Assembly (NCBI GenBank): GCA_945859605.1 | Contig: OX243825.1 | Span: forward strand, 20,901,196 to 20,965,195 | Source of the DNA: Lumbricus rubellus | Taxonomy: Eukaryota; Annelida; Clitellata; Crassiclitellata; Lumbricidae | Direction of reading: 5' to 3' | DNA: 64,000 nucleotides | Part shown: positions 23,172 through 35,600 of the stretch, piece by piece | How the letters are laid out: every line of letters begins with the position of its first letter | Position numbering within the stretch: the first letter of the stretch is position 1 | The notes under the pieces: model-generated | What the model was told of the DNA's origin: nothing | The model's input: the letters and a program-made list of their open reading frames with translations, nothing else | Databases searched by the model: none | Translations under genes and position numbers: made by a program

Positions 23172-23942
23172 GGCCTAAGCCTGAGTTCCGAAAGTGGTGT
23201 TGCATTAGTTTTAAAAAAATTGTCAAACAAAATCACGGCGATTCACGGCGTGTGGGGAAAAATTCTAATGGCGGAATTAACATACTTCGTGACTTCGCTA
23301 TATTTAATAGGCCAATCTTCTGATCCCATTGGCAAGGCCGTACCCAGGATATGTTATTTGGGGAGAAGTGTTTAATCCACCGAGAGCAAGTAGCCTACAC
23401 AAGCAACCGAATGCGCGTCGTGAGGCTCGTGAGTTGCTTTCATGTAGCGTGTTCTGTGATGCCCCTCTCCCTAAATTCAGGGCCAGCTGAGCCTCCGTCA
23501 AAGCATGACGTATGGCCTACGTAGGCTACATTTGTAGGCATACACCTCTCTTTCTCTACCCCAACTCACTGAGCCATATTGATTAGGCTAGCACACACCA
23601 TCACCTTCCTCAGGCTCCTCCTCAGCTTTTCATTCCCAGCTGCGACACCTTTCCAAGAACTCTTAGGGCCTACCCTGTATCATCTGATCATCCAGCTCCC
23701 AATTCTCAACCCAGACGTCACCCATCATTGCAGCATTAAGGATAAAATTAATAGTATGGGAGATATACAAACCCTTGGAAGACCAATAAGAAGGGAATTA
23801 CAGATAAAGAATAGCAGTCAAGCAGAGGGAAGGTATCCCACTGCTACTATTTAATTGATTCCAAAAATATTCCCATTTTCATCTGTTTCCTGATCTATTA
23901 TCATTTTTTATCATATTATAACAAAGAATTTTTTCCTTGGTA

Positions 23943-23985
23943 AATAGGCCCCAGTAGCGGGATCACTCCCTTCGGGTAGCCTATT
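23943..23985 (+). other. LINE 3'-UTR hairpin, third sequence variant
   Basis: Outer stem AATAGGC/GCCTATT (7 bp, perfect), conserved AGC, inner stem GGGA/TCCC, then CCTTCGGG. Same arrangement as the other three LINE 3' ends, with different stem sequences. Confidence 0.65.
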
Positions 23986-24168
23986 GCTCCATACATTTCA
24001 CATAAATGATTGTACACTAAGCTTCGTAATTGTTAGGCTAACTGTAATTAATCACTTTGTGTACTATTATGAATGCATAATAATAATAATAATAATAATT
24101 ATTATTATTATTGTCTGTTTTATATTCTTGGGATCAATAAACAAGTTCAAGTTCAAGTTAGATGTTTC
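23943..24168 (+). mobile_element. LINE 3'-end fragment with (GTTCAA)n tail
   Basis: Begins at or before the hairpin and ends CAATAAACAAG with GTTCAA units, as LINEs of this group end in short tandem repeats. It holds a (TAA)n/(TTA)n run near 24078-24110. No RT sequence is left. Confidence 0.6.
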
Positions 24169-25282
24169 AAAATAGGCTACAATACAGTAACGACTGAAGA
24201 TTCTTTCACCATAGGCCTAAGTGAAATGATCTTGATAACGATCTGATTGGGGCATCGCTAAATCCGCTGTGGCCCAAATGGCGCCATCTATTGAATGACC
24301 AGGAATCGAGATGTATAAAGATTGCAGCTTACTTACTGACTTACTAACTTATTTCGCTCAACGCTCAATGCGCGTTGTAGAGAACCAGTCTCCGTGTGGA
24401 CGATATGAGAGTGTTTACGGGCGGCATCGTTATCTGGAATATTGTTTTTGGCATTGTTCTGTACAAATATTGATTTTGGCGATTTTATGTGTAGGATTCA
24501 CGTCTGGTGAAACTCTCTTAAGAGTGAGTTAAGTTCTGTAGATTTATTTATGGCTATGGTCTAAGTTACAGAATATAAGAGATTTTGCTGGTCTTTAACT
24601 ATTGATTTACAGTGTCAAGCGGCTATGAGCATAGGGAAAAGGTTCCATTAGAATGTAAATGGGTTGGAAAGCGGATATCAATGGATGCTAAATCAAGGCA
24701 TGTTGAAAGACTAGAGTTGGTTCTTCATAGCACCCGAAAACTCATAAATGCACAGCATAATTCTGTACTCCATTATAGCCAAGAAAGTTCCGAACAACCA
24801 AAACAAATGTTTCCCATGTTCATATCCCATGAGACCATTAAATCACAAAAAAATCTGTCTCTTCTTATCGTCCTTATCCTCAGCTCCTCTTCTCCTTGAA
24901 GGCTATTATTAGCAGATACTGAATAAAATCTTAAAACACGAAAAATGTAATACACTACATAGCTACTAATTCAATTTCCAACAGCTTCGCCCCATTCTTT
25001 TCGACATTCCTTTCTCTGATGTGATGGACTACCACAGCACTCGTCTCCTTCACTGGGTTCAGACTATTCAAGCCAATACCTTAGTCTGAGATGCCACTGG
25101 TCAGCAAACATTTTGCTACCAGGATTTTAACATCTGCTCCCTACCATATAATTTAGCATGCCGATTCCAAACCCAAAAGGTTTCTAGGCAAAAATTATTT
25201 ATAAGTTTATAGCGACTGATTTGATAATTTCAGGTATTTAAACGAAAAAGAAGTAAGACTGCCGTTTCGAATAAAGACGCCA

Positions 25283-26434
25283 ATGACGGAACCAATTCCG
25301 CAGCTACTTTTGCCAGCACCATTCCCACACGAAATCGCCGACACTTATGAAGTTTCCACCTCTGCTATGGACGTGTCTGAAAGCTCTTGTACATCCTTGT
25401 CACATGTCATCGAGAATGCCAATGGATTTGAAAGTGTCTCGACTGAACTGTGTAAACCCGCAAAAAGCAAGCGTTCACGACACTGTGAGATGTGCAATCA
25501 CAGCTTTGCAACCGTGCGCAACTTAGCGCGGCACATGTACCAGAAGCACGGACTTAAAGATCAGCGAGACACAAGAAATCACTCGAGGCCCATTTTATGC
25601 AGCACATGCGGAGTCAAGTCGGCGAGCATAAAGGAGTACATCGAGCATTTGAACGTACAGCACCGTAACAGTCTTACGATTCAGACGCAGTGCTTTGATA
25701 GCGTGCACGACTTTAACGTCTGGAAGAGCGAAATCAGCCGGAAGAGTCGGGCGGACTTTGTAACGCACCGAGGAAAAGTGAAGAATCGGGGCGCGTTTGT
25801 CATCGAACGATTCTACTGCAGCCGATCGAAATTTCCGAAACAGCAGAACGCAGGTACCCGAAAACGTAGCGTCAAGTCCCAAGGCAGCCGGAAAATAGGA
25901 AGCACCTGCCCAGCCTTCATCTTTGCGAGAGTTTCCAGTGAGACGGGCGAGGTCTCAGTGGAATGTTGTCTGCAGCACCACGGCCATGACAGCGACGCGC
26001 GTCACCTCCAGCTTTCCACCGAACTTCGGAACTCTGTTGCGGAGAAACTGAGCACCGGTGTTCCGATCGGGAAGATTATCAAAGATGCCAAGGGAGAGTT
26101 TGAGTCGGGTTTGGCACGCGATTTTCTGTTGTCGCGGCGGGATGTGCACAATATCAAGAGACAGTTGGTGAATGCGAAGGGACGGGAGGATGATACGAAA
26201 CAGGAAAGTGGACGTCTAGTTCTTGAAACGTCGCCGTCGGAAAATATCAATCCGGACGCTTGCACAGTTAGGGCGTCTATTTATGAAAATGCCAAGTTCA
26301 TCTTCGACTTTGTTAATGACAATTCTGATTCTCCAGCGGTTGATTATGTTCACAATAGTTTGAGAAGAATTGTTGCTGTTTTAAAGAGCCATGGTCAAGC
26401 TGGGCATGATTTGGGATACCTCAAGACAGATTAA
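25283..26434 (+). CDS. C2H2 plus FAR1/WRKY-GCM1-type zinc-finger protein (ZSWIM/MULE class)
   Basis: A 383-aa open frame. Two C2H2 fingers: C68-C71-H84-H89 (CEMCNHSFATVRNLARHMYQ) and C106-C109-H122-H127. Residues about 138-245 match the DNA-binding N-terminus common to FAR1/MULE and ZSWIM proteins: FNVWKSEISRKSRADFV, RGKVKNRG, FYCSRS, GSRKIGSTCPAFI and HHGHDSD. The ligands are probably C179, C209, H233 and H235. The MULE catalytic core and SWIM motif that should follow are absent; the frame ends after a short helical segment at YLKTD. An in-frame stop just upstream (25238) supports this ATG, and a 3' splice site (TTTCAG) at about 25232 suggests a 5' UTR exon. Donor- and acceptor-like signals at 24523 and 24612 may mark leader exons. 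It may be a domesticated transposase DNA-binding domain; no TIRs are seen around it. Confidence 0.7.
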   Translation: MTEPIPQLLLPAPFPHEIADTYEVSTSAMDVSESSCTSLSHVIENANGFESVSTELCKPAKSKRSRHCEMCNHSFATVRNLARHMYQKHGLKDQRDTRNHSRPILCSTCGVKSASIKEYIEHLNVQHRNSLTIQTQCFDSVHDFNVWKSEISRKSRADFVTHRGKVKNRGAFVIERFYCSRSKFPKQQNAGTRKRSVKSQGSRKIGSTCPAFIFARVSSETGEVSVECCLQHHGHDSDARHLQLSTELRNSVAEKLSTGVPIGKIIKDAKGEFESGLARDFLLSRRDVHNIKRQLVNAKGREDDTKQESGRLVLETSPSENINPDACTVRASIYENAKFIFDFVNDNSDSPAVDYVHNSLRRIVAVLKSHGQAGHDLGYLKTD

Positions 26435-26854
26435 AGACAAAACTGGATGTTTAGTGAAATTAATGGCTTAAAAAAGTATACTAGCCAGAGAAATAATGTA
26501 AATAACATGTTAGTAAGATTCAGATCCTTATGCTCACATTACTAAAAATTTTATTTGCAGGTTCTCATCCAAGAGACCAGGTTATTGAATGCTAATATAT
26601 GCAAAAAACCAGAGTTTTCTGCGTTTATGGTGGACTTAGTAACAAAACATAATCATTAGAAAGTTAGGTTTTGTTGACTGCTATTTGATAGTGTACAATC
26701 ATTGCATATAATGTGTATTGTGTACAAAGCTGCCACAGTTGCCTTGATACACCGGATGAGGTCATTAATGCAAGTACCAGTTTCCATAAAAAGTTACTTA
26801 TAACGCAAGCGTACTTTATAAAATAGATCTCTGTCGATGATATTGATGATTAAT

Positions 26855-27175
26855 TCATCTCTCTTTTTTCTTTCCTTCTCTCTGTCCATATTTGTCTCCC
26901 TCCCCACTTTCTCCTATCCTCCTTTATCTCAAGTTCTCTCTCTCTCTCTCTCTTGCTCCGTGTCTATCTGTCTGTCTCTCTCTCTCTTCCATCAGACTCT
27001 CAGTCTACATGTTTGTCTCTCAATCAATTATAATAGGACTCGCCATCCTCTTTCACACAGAATGAATGTCTCTCTCCTCCTATTTGTCCTTTCTCCCTAT
27101 CCGTATGTCTTTCTATCTAGGCTATATCTCTGTCTATCTGTCTATTTATCTATCTATTATTTTGCAGCTTTTTAT
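26855..27175. repeat. Pyrimidine-rich TCTC/TCTG tract
   Basis: CT-rich low complexity 3' of the zinc-finger gene. Otherwise 26435-27527 holds no gene. Confidence 0.7.
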
Positions 27176-27527
27176 ATCTACAAGAAGCTGTTAAAAGGTA
27201 GTGATTAATTATCAGCATTAACATTGACCAATAAATAACTTTTCTAAACTTCTAAGTAGAAATTGAGGCCATGCGCCATTCATTGAAAAGTGTAGGAAAA
27301 TACTGACGTAATTAATAATTTTATGATGATGTATCATTTAGGCCTATGCCATCGTTTCTCTGGGTTTTGTTGACGAGAATTTACAGCATTTGGCAAAATT
27401 GTCTTGTATAATTTAGAAGATGTGATGACAAAATCATACAAGAATAATTGTTAGAACTGGATTTGAAAAGCTGGTATGAATATAAAAACGAAGGTGGCAT
27501 GCCGTGACACAGAGAACCACAGCGAAT

Positions 27528-27599
27528 TGCCGTGACCAGGATTCGAACCTGGGTTGTCTCGGCCACAACGAGAAGTACTAACCACTATACGATCACGGC
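27528..27599 (-). tRNA. tRNA-His (GTG)
   Basis: On the minus strand a complete cloverleaf: acceptor GCCGTGA/TCACGGC, D arm with AGTGGTTAG, anticodon stem TCTCG/CGAGA around loop TTGTGGC (anticodon GTG), T arm CCAGG-TTCGAAT-CCTGG, discriminator A. It is 72 nt with no intron. Box B GGTTCGAATCC is perfect. The start GCCGTGATCGTATAGTGG is the conserved animal tRNA-His 5' half. A T5 run, a possible Pol III stop, lies about 40 nt downstream at 27484-27489. It could still be a retroposed copy, but all stems are intact. Confidence 0.93.
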
Positions 27600-29380
27600 C
27601 ATTGCGCCACCTCGTTTGTGCTCTGGTCTCCTGTGTACTTCATGCAGCGCTGAATCCGAAGGTTGCCGACTACGCCAATGTTAGGTCTTACGTAGCAAGG
27701 AATATCATGCATATTAATCGATGTAGGCCTATCTTACGAGAATTATATCGTAGACGCTCTTCGATAGTTAGGCCTATCAGTGACTAGCCTACTCCTTTAT
27801 AAATGCTGGTTGTTAATTACGACATGACGCTGCTTGAAGCTTGCTTCCTTTTGGACTAATAGAAATTATTTGATCCTCGTGTGTAAACATTTGCAAGAGG
27901 CTGTTGTTAGCCTAATTCGTAGGCTTTTTCTAAGTTTAGGCACACTCTTTAGGACTACGGTCAAGTTAAGGAAATCTTGGGCTTATCCAACGATCTTATA
28001 TAATTATATCACGGGCTTACCGCTCGCAGCTCTAAAAATCGCAGTCTGTAATCTATCCGTAGGCCTGTAGGCCTATTTTTTATGGAAAGTCAAATCTAGG
28101 CCTATATAGGCCTACAGCTTTAATCGAGAGTTGAGGCCGGAAGTGGAACTGCAGTGTGACCCTCTCTTAATCGGCAATTTTGACGGGCTGTTCTTGTTCT
28201 AAGAGTTAGCTCTGGAGCCAGAGACTCCACCTAATATCTATGAACCTATATGCACATTTTCAAATGACAGGCTCTATTAAATAGTTTACGCCTAATCATA
28301 ATCGTAATCTCCAAATTTCGAAAGCCCAACTCGAAAGCCAAACGCAGGACACCTGTTTTGACAGCTTATTCTTGAGCACCGTCTCTAGTCAGAAGGGTTT
28401 CCAAAAGAGTAGTCTGACGAAGGCCATGATACGGCGTCCGAAGGAAGTCGTGGTCTTGCTGCTAAGGAGTAAGGGCCTCATAAGGGGTTGAAAAACAACG
28501 ACTGTAGTGATTCCAATGCCCATCAGATATAGGCCTAATTGGCCTACTGTTTTCGTAAAATACTATGTTTGAAAAAGCAGGCTACTGGAAATTTCTCTGC
28601 GCTCTATTTCTGCGTAAGTCTATGGCAGAGTAGTCCATTCTTGTTGCTAGTTCTATTGCTAAGCGAAACATTACCCGGTAAATTTTATTTGCAGATTTAT
28701 TATTTCGTAACATTATAATATTGCAAAGTCGTAAATTCTGGTGCAGTTAAACGCTTAATCTAAAGCTTTGATTATAATAAAAAAAAGTTGCTAAAAGACG
28801 CTACGTAAAGAAGAACTCGTGGCGAGATTGCGGCCGACGAAAGCAAGGTAGAGGAGTTGAGGTGTGAGTTACAGGACGTGTGCTTACCGGGTAGATGTTA
28901 CTGACGGTTCAGTAGCACGTAAACAGTATGGCCGCCACAGATAAAGGCAGAATAGAGAGGGCTGATCAATAGCCCAATGTTTCCGCGAGCCCACTGACCT
29001 ACGGCAATCGATAGCCTAATGTTTCCGTGAGATTAAGTAAATCACTCATTGATCAGAACAATAATAAATTTACTTTATTGATGTTCGAACAATCCGCGGT
29101 TACAACGTACAGTTATGCAATTGAAACAATTGGCAAGAACACAAAATACAGAAGGTCAATCGATTTTGTTGTATTCTTTAGCTTATTTAAGCTTATTCAT
29201 ATTTATGAAAATAAGCCTTTTCATGGTCTTTTGACCATTGACTATTAAGCGGAATAATAACAAGTTTGCAATTTGTTTTTATAATCTTTAGTTGCGGGTG
29301 GGGATTCAGCGATTATAACATAGAGTCGTAAGAAGCATGATGTGAAGAATTTCTGCGGTCAACTCGCTTAACTGGCTGCG
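27600..29380. other. Intergenic, 5' flank of TAF6L
   Basis: No open frame with domain similarity. Several TAGGCCTA palindromes (27724, 27770, 28062, 28096, 28530). The proximal 600 bp presumably contains the TAF6L promoter, but no TATA box or initiator can be singled out. Confidence 0.5.
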
Positions 29381-32300
29381 ATGTCTGATGAGAGAACAAG
29401 GGCAGCCTCACGGAGGTACGCTGTACTGCCGAAGGAGACCATACGGCTGTATGCTGAATCGGCAGGTCATGCCAACCTACCTGATGAAGTGACGGAAGTT
29501 CTTGCTGAGGATGTTAGCTACAGGCTACGAGATCTAATTCAGGTGATTAATCTCTTATTGTTATTATATTTACCAAACATTGTGGTGATTTTTAAAATTA
29601 TTTGATATTTTCTGATTTAGTCGCTGCTGTTGAAATCGCTTGTTTTTCAAGTTTAACAATCTCACAAAATTTCTCTTAAATATTGTGCAATGTAGCCTTT
29701 AACCCATTAATGCCGGAGGGTATAGAATTTCCCATACCATTTACTACCATCTCAGCATTAAAGGGTTAACAGGCCCATCACTGAAGTGCAGTGCATTAAC
29801 TGCAAGTTTACTTGTTGAGCAGTAGATGGTAGAGTTTAGCAATAGCAAGGAAAGCTGTTTGATTACTGTAATCCTCTTGGGAGATGTGAAATCTCAGGCC
29901 ACTCTTCTGTTTGATTTATCATTATTATGCTAATATGGTGCATAAGAACTGCAGCATACCAAACAAATTTTGTTGAATGCAATGGCCTCTGTTGTCATAA
30001 GCCGTTCTTAAACTATGGTTCTGCTTATTATCGAATCAGCGTGGAGTCTGATTTTCAGATTTCTCCATTTAGAGTAAGAACAAAAATAAAATAGGTTTAA
30101 GGTTTTAAGGTATGAATAAAAAATAAAGTTGACTGAATGTGTTGTTATTTTAGCAAAGCTGCGAGTTTACGAAGCATGCGAAACGTAGGAAGATGTCAAC
30201 AAAATATTTCACAGCTGCCCTTCGAAACTCCGATGTACAGGTGAATTAAATTGCACTTGTAACCTTCCTTAAAATAATGATAGCTTTATTGTCAAGTTCT
30301 TGTATCTGTTTTAGATATATATTTTGTTGTCATTTTACAGTATCAGGTGTTTTTTATGCCCATGAGTGTTTTTCTTCTTGAGTTCTATGACTTTGTGGTG
30401 AAAGATTTAAAGTTGTCAACATGTGCAATGTGTGCATGTATCAAGTTCAGTTATATTATGACTGCACTGGACAGCGGGCACGGTTTGTTTGTGGCAGTTT
30501 TGCATCTGGACAAAACTATGTACAACTTAAATCATATTGACAATGAAGGTTGTTCCTGTAGAATCAAGTCCACGAACTTGAACAAATTACTTTTTGAGGT
30601 CTAGGTAAATGATGTAATTAGCTTATTCTTCATTAAACAATTGCTTTTCCCACTTCTGTGTACACACATTTAAGAAGCACTTTTAAAGATATAAAGTCAT
30701 GAATTGGAATTCACTTTTAGCCTGGCCTGTGCTGGTTTTATCAAGCATTTTGCAGCCCATGACATATTAACCGCTCTTCGAAACTCTGGCGTACAGGTGA
30801 AATAAATTGCGCAACATTCTTTCAAATAATGATAGATTTATTGTCATGTTCCTGAGCTGTAAGATTATGTAAATTGACCAAGTCTATCGCCAAATCCAAA
30901 GTTGCAATATGTTGGTAGGCAGTCTGATGGAAAGAATATCTTAAAACAATCAGACGTGTTCTGTTGTTTTCAGCCAATCTTTGGTCATGGATTTTCGGAG
31001 ACTCTGACTTTCTGCCAGACAAAGGAAGCTGATCTCTTCTTCTATGATGATCCAGAGGTGAATCTGGCAAATCTCGCTCTTGCCTGCCATGCTCCAAGCC
31101 CAGCTGGAAGAAAGTCCTTCAAAGGTTTTTAAATTTATTTATTTATTAATTGAAGTTTATTAAATTGTTTTCATTGCATTGAAGGCTCAGTCAGCTTTGA
31201 GATGTTTTCATTGTATTGTGTTGTATTGTATCTGAATGTTTATAAAGTGCTGCTCGCAGCAAGAGCCTTTCAGAAGCGCTCCCAGTGCATGCAACCTCAA
31301 GATAAAAGACAGGTTTTGAGATAAGGGAGAGAGAGAGGAGGAAAGACTAGCTACTAGAGAGGATGACAGAGCGAACTGTGACATCTGAATGTCACCAAGT
31401 TCTGTGCAGCAATATACGCAGCACAGTATGATTACAATCAGTAAGCTTAATGAACGGATGAGTACAAGTTGCTACCGATGTCGAATTTAAAGTTCTGTTT
31501 GCGGCCATGAAAGGTGTTCATCACATCCTACTACTCAGTTTACCAATGCTAAAGTCTGCCGAATGGAAGGTTGAAGGGACCTTTTGGGAGGATAGATAAC
31601 AGGGAATAAAAATCTTCAGGGAAGTCTTTCTGTTGAGTTTCCAGATAGTCACATTTTATATAAATGTGTAGACTTTGCTTCTGGTGGACATTTTGAACAT
31701 ACAAGATTTTTATGTTTTCAGCGAACTGGATTGCTGTGGAAGGTGTTCGAACTGGGAGTTGCTTACCCCAAGCGGGTGCACAGGGTAAGCCACCTGCCTA
31801 ATATGAGTAGTTCTAGCTGAAAAGGAATATATGATTTATAAGGTTTTGCGCTATTCTACATGTCAGCTTTGCTACCTCATTTTCTTTACTTGGAAACTCA
31901 ATTGTTTAACGCTCAAAACATTCAACTTAATTACGTAAATGTTAGCAGTGTTAAAACGTCCAAAATTTATACTAATTATATAATAATAATAATAATAATA
32001 ATGCTTTTATTTTCCTTTGATTTGCCTGCTTGCAGAATGTTTTTGTTGTACCAGTGCAGCATAATTTATAGTGCATAAATGCATGCAGTTGTGTGTATTA
32101 CAGAAAGTCTCTAGTGCAATAGACCCAGTTTATTAATGTTTTCTATGCACTTTCTAAACCAAAGCTAAACTTGTACTCCTCCATTGATATTTCTTAGTGC
32201 ACAATGCACATCCATATTACTACGTGCACAAATAAATAGTATTTTCAACCTCCCCGCTGTTGTAACTTGTACGTTTTGCCAATAAACTGCATTGGAACAA

Positions 32301-32547
32301 ACAACTATATAGGCTAACACAGCAGAGTTATTTATTTATAGGCTACTCTGGACATCATAAATAGAAATTTGTTTTACATACGTAGATTTTGTTGAGCCCC
32401 CCCCTGCCATATGCAAATCATATAAATCTGGCAATCCCTCCCAGCGTACATAATATAGACAATGGACATCCCCTTGTGGCATTTAATGTTGGCTACCGTA
32501 AATGACTGCTTGTCTACGTTTCTTCTTCTTTATTTGTCATGATGCTC

Positions 32548-32606
<59 letters not shown>

Positions 32607-35600
32607 TCAAGGGAAACCTAGCGACCGAGGACCACGACCTTTGTCGGAAGATTCACTTTTGTATTTCGATATCGTGACAAGAGCCATTCTAGGCGCAGTC
32701 GATGAACCGATGAAAGTGAGCAGAATTACTTGGAACCGCTAATGTATTTTAGAGTCCAAATTTGTTTTTGTAAAGTTCCATACAAAACTGTTAAAACCCA
32801 CTGTGGGAATTTTCCGGGATGTACAGTGTTTATGCTAGCACCAGGATATAAATAAAAGTCTAAATATAGACAATCTATGTATTAAGCCCCATGATACACA
32901 GATATTACCTTCGAGCTAGACCACATAACTTCTCTTTGAATACCTATTAAAGATTACCATAGCTTCACCTCACATATTCTGTATATGAACAGCTACTAAC
33001 ATTATAGTTTTTCTTGTGTTTTGACAGTCTCTGTAAATGCTCTGCAGTACAATATTGTAAATTTGAAATGTGACTGTGTCAGCTTGGTACTTCTGATGAA
33101 CGAAATGATTGATTGATTGATTAATTGAATTAAATGCATGTTAAGGGGTTACCTTCATGCAATTGATAATATTCACAGCGATAATTTAATGAGTTTGCTT
33201 TGCTGCCATTCGTTGATTTTCTATTTATATTAGTGATGTTTTTCTCCATGTAACGATGTTTTTTCTTGTCTTGTTTGCTGTGATAGGCTGCTCTTAAGGA
33301 TCTTCGTATGAATTCACGACTCCTGCCGCTTCTGCCGTATCTTGTCAACTTCGTTTCCAATGGAGTGAGTGATACTTATGTTACCGGCGGCTAACTACAT
33401 CTGCTTGAATATTGGTAACAAATTGCAACCATTCGAGATGAATTATACGTGAAAAATCCCTCTCAGTTGGTTTTCTTGCCCTGTGATAAACGAGGGACAG
33501 AAAGAACATCGTTTTGTCTGGAATGATTTCAGTTGCTGTGTTTGGGCTTGATAAAAATGCTATGAATACATTTGGATTGACTTGCCTCTGTCATCGTCTC
33601 TGGTGATCTTTCGTCATCTTTCTCTCGTCTCAAAGCCTGTCTTTTCTCTCCGGACTGCACGCACTGGGAGCGCTTCTGAAAGGCTCTTGCTGCAAGAAGC
33701 GCTTTTTAAATGGTCAGATACTGTAATACATTGCAATAGAATTCCATCTGAATGGACAAACAATAGATGATTTGTGTGTGTTGCATAGGTGAAGACAGTG
33801 AGCCATGATACTGCACAGCTCGGTCGACTGTTACACACCGTCAAAGCTCTCGTGATGAATCCCAATATTCATCTTGAGCCATATGTAAGTACAAAGAAAG
33901 TTTGCAGAAAAATTTGAGCTGTTAGATTGAATTGAGTATCCTGTATTTGGCACACATGAAAAGAATATGGTAGCACTTTTTGTGTGGAGTCCGGTGGTGT
34001 AGTGGGTATGTTCATCGCTTTAGTGTTTGCCCTGCATTCAGGAGCGCTTCTGAGTAGAAGAAGTGGAGGTGGTGGTGGTGGTGGTGGTGGTGGTGGTGGT
34101 GGTGGTGGTGGTGGTGGTGGTGGTGGTGGTGGTGGTGGTGGTGGTGGTGGTGGTGGTGGTGGTGGTGGTGGTGGTGGTGGTGGTGGTGGTGGTGGTGGTG
34201 GTGGTGGACATACAAAACTTAATGACTTGTCCAGTGTCCACTCTATGCAGGAAGATTTCTTATGACAGCTCAAAGCGACACTAATCACTGATTTAAGTAG
34301 TCAGCAGGAAAATAATTACCCGATTTTTTTACAGAAACCTGTGCTAATTATTCTGACACCTTCTGACACTTCTGTGATGTTTGATACTACTTTCATGTGA
34401 CTTCTTAACACAAGTTTATACCACTTCTGTGATGTTTTTATGTGTAGCTATTTGTATGTTTGTTTGTTTGTATGTGCACTTGTTTTAGCGCCCCTTCAAG
34501 CTCTTCTACTCAGAGGTGCTCCAGAATGCAGAGCGGACACTGTGTCGGAGTTTCACGCCGAAGCGCTGAGCAATTGTGAGTGAAGGACTTGCCCAAGGTC
34601 CTTACGCGGCGAGGTGGATTTCAACCTCGAACCTTCCGGCTCCAAGGCAGCAATGCCACCACTACACCACCCCGCCCCACTTCTGACTTGATTTAGTTGT
34701 GTATGTTTGACGTATGCTTTGTTTAATACTTTTGTGCAGCTGACGATGCTGATTCAGACGATAGAGTATTGTCAGATCGAACCTCTAGCAGCTTCCATCA
34801 ATCCGCAGAATGACCATTGGACCCTCAGAGACTATGCAGCCCACCTGCTTGGACTGACCACTTGGTGAGTAAAGAAAGATTCAGTTATAGATTGTAATGT
34901 AATGCAGGGCATATCGTGTGTAATGCCATTTCAAAATGTGCGTTCTTTGGTTCAAATGGTGTAAACTGATCACAATCAAACGCCCTAGACCGCATTCTTT
35001 TGTTTTACCAATTAAGGATGATAGAAACTTTATTCCCCGGGTTCTATTTGCCTCCAATTAATGATAGACATGGTTATGTTCACAATATTTTTGTAATTGC
35101 TGATTTTTAATGTGCTTTGGCGTGTAATTGGGTGCGGTGTGTCACCTGGATTTGTCTCTTTTCTAATTAAACGAAAATCATCGTCATATCTTGCAATTTC
35201 TAAACCACTAACTAAGGACTGTGTTCTATGTATCAGCTTCTTCTTCGCTTAAGATAGAACATCATAAAATTTAGGTCTTTGTGAGGAATTATCAAGAGCC
35301 TGAGAGCTATTATTTTTTGTATTTTTGTTTAATTTATAGGAAGCTCGACACTCCGATAAACCGGTTGAAGCAGTTAAATTTGGCCACACTGTGTGAAGTA
35401 CTGTCAGACAATTGTCGCCCATTCTCAACTCACTACGGAGCTGTCATGGGAATTCTAGCCATGGGATTACCCGTAAGTTTCGTATCTCTTCATTCAATTT
35501 TTGATCAATTTAAAAGTATGTGGTTGCGTGCAAAAAAATGAATGGCATTCTTTGTTGTCTGTGAGAACCATTGAACCATTATATTTATGATATTGTAACG

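Noticed and set aside
30721..30796. Mutually exclusive alternative exon of TAF6L
   Set aside because: Its reading phase fits neither exon 1 nor exon 3 and its 5' half is diverged; kept as a relic.
34012..34284. Poly-His, poly-Thr, poly-Pro, poly-Gly and poly-Val frames
   Set aside because: All arise from the (GGT)n tract in a TAF6L intron.
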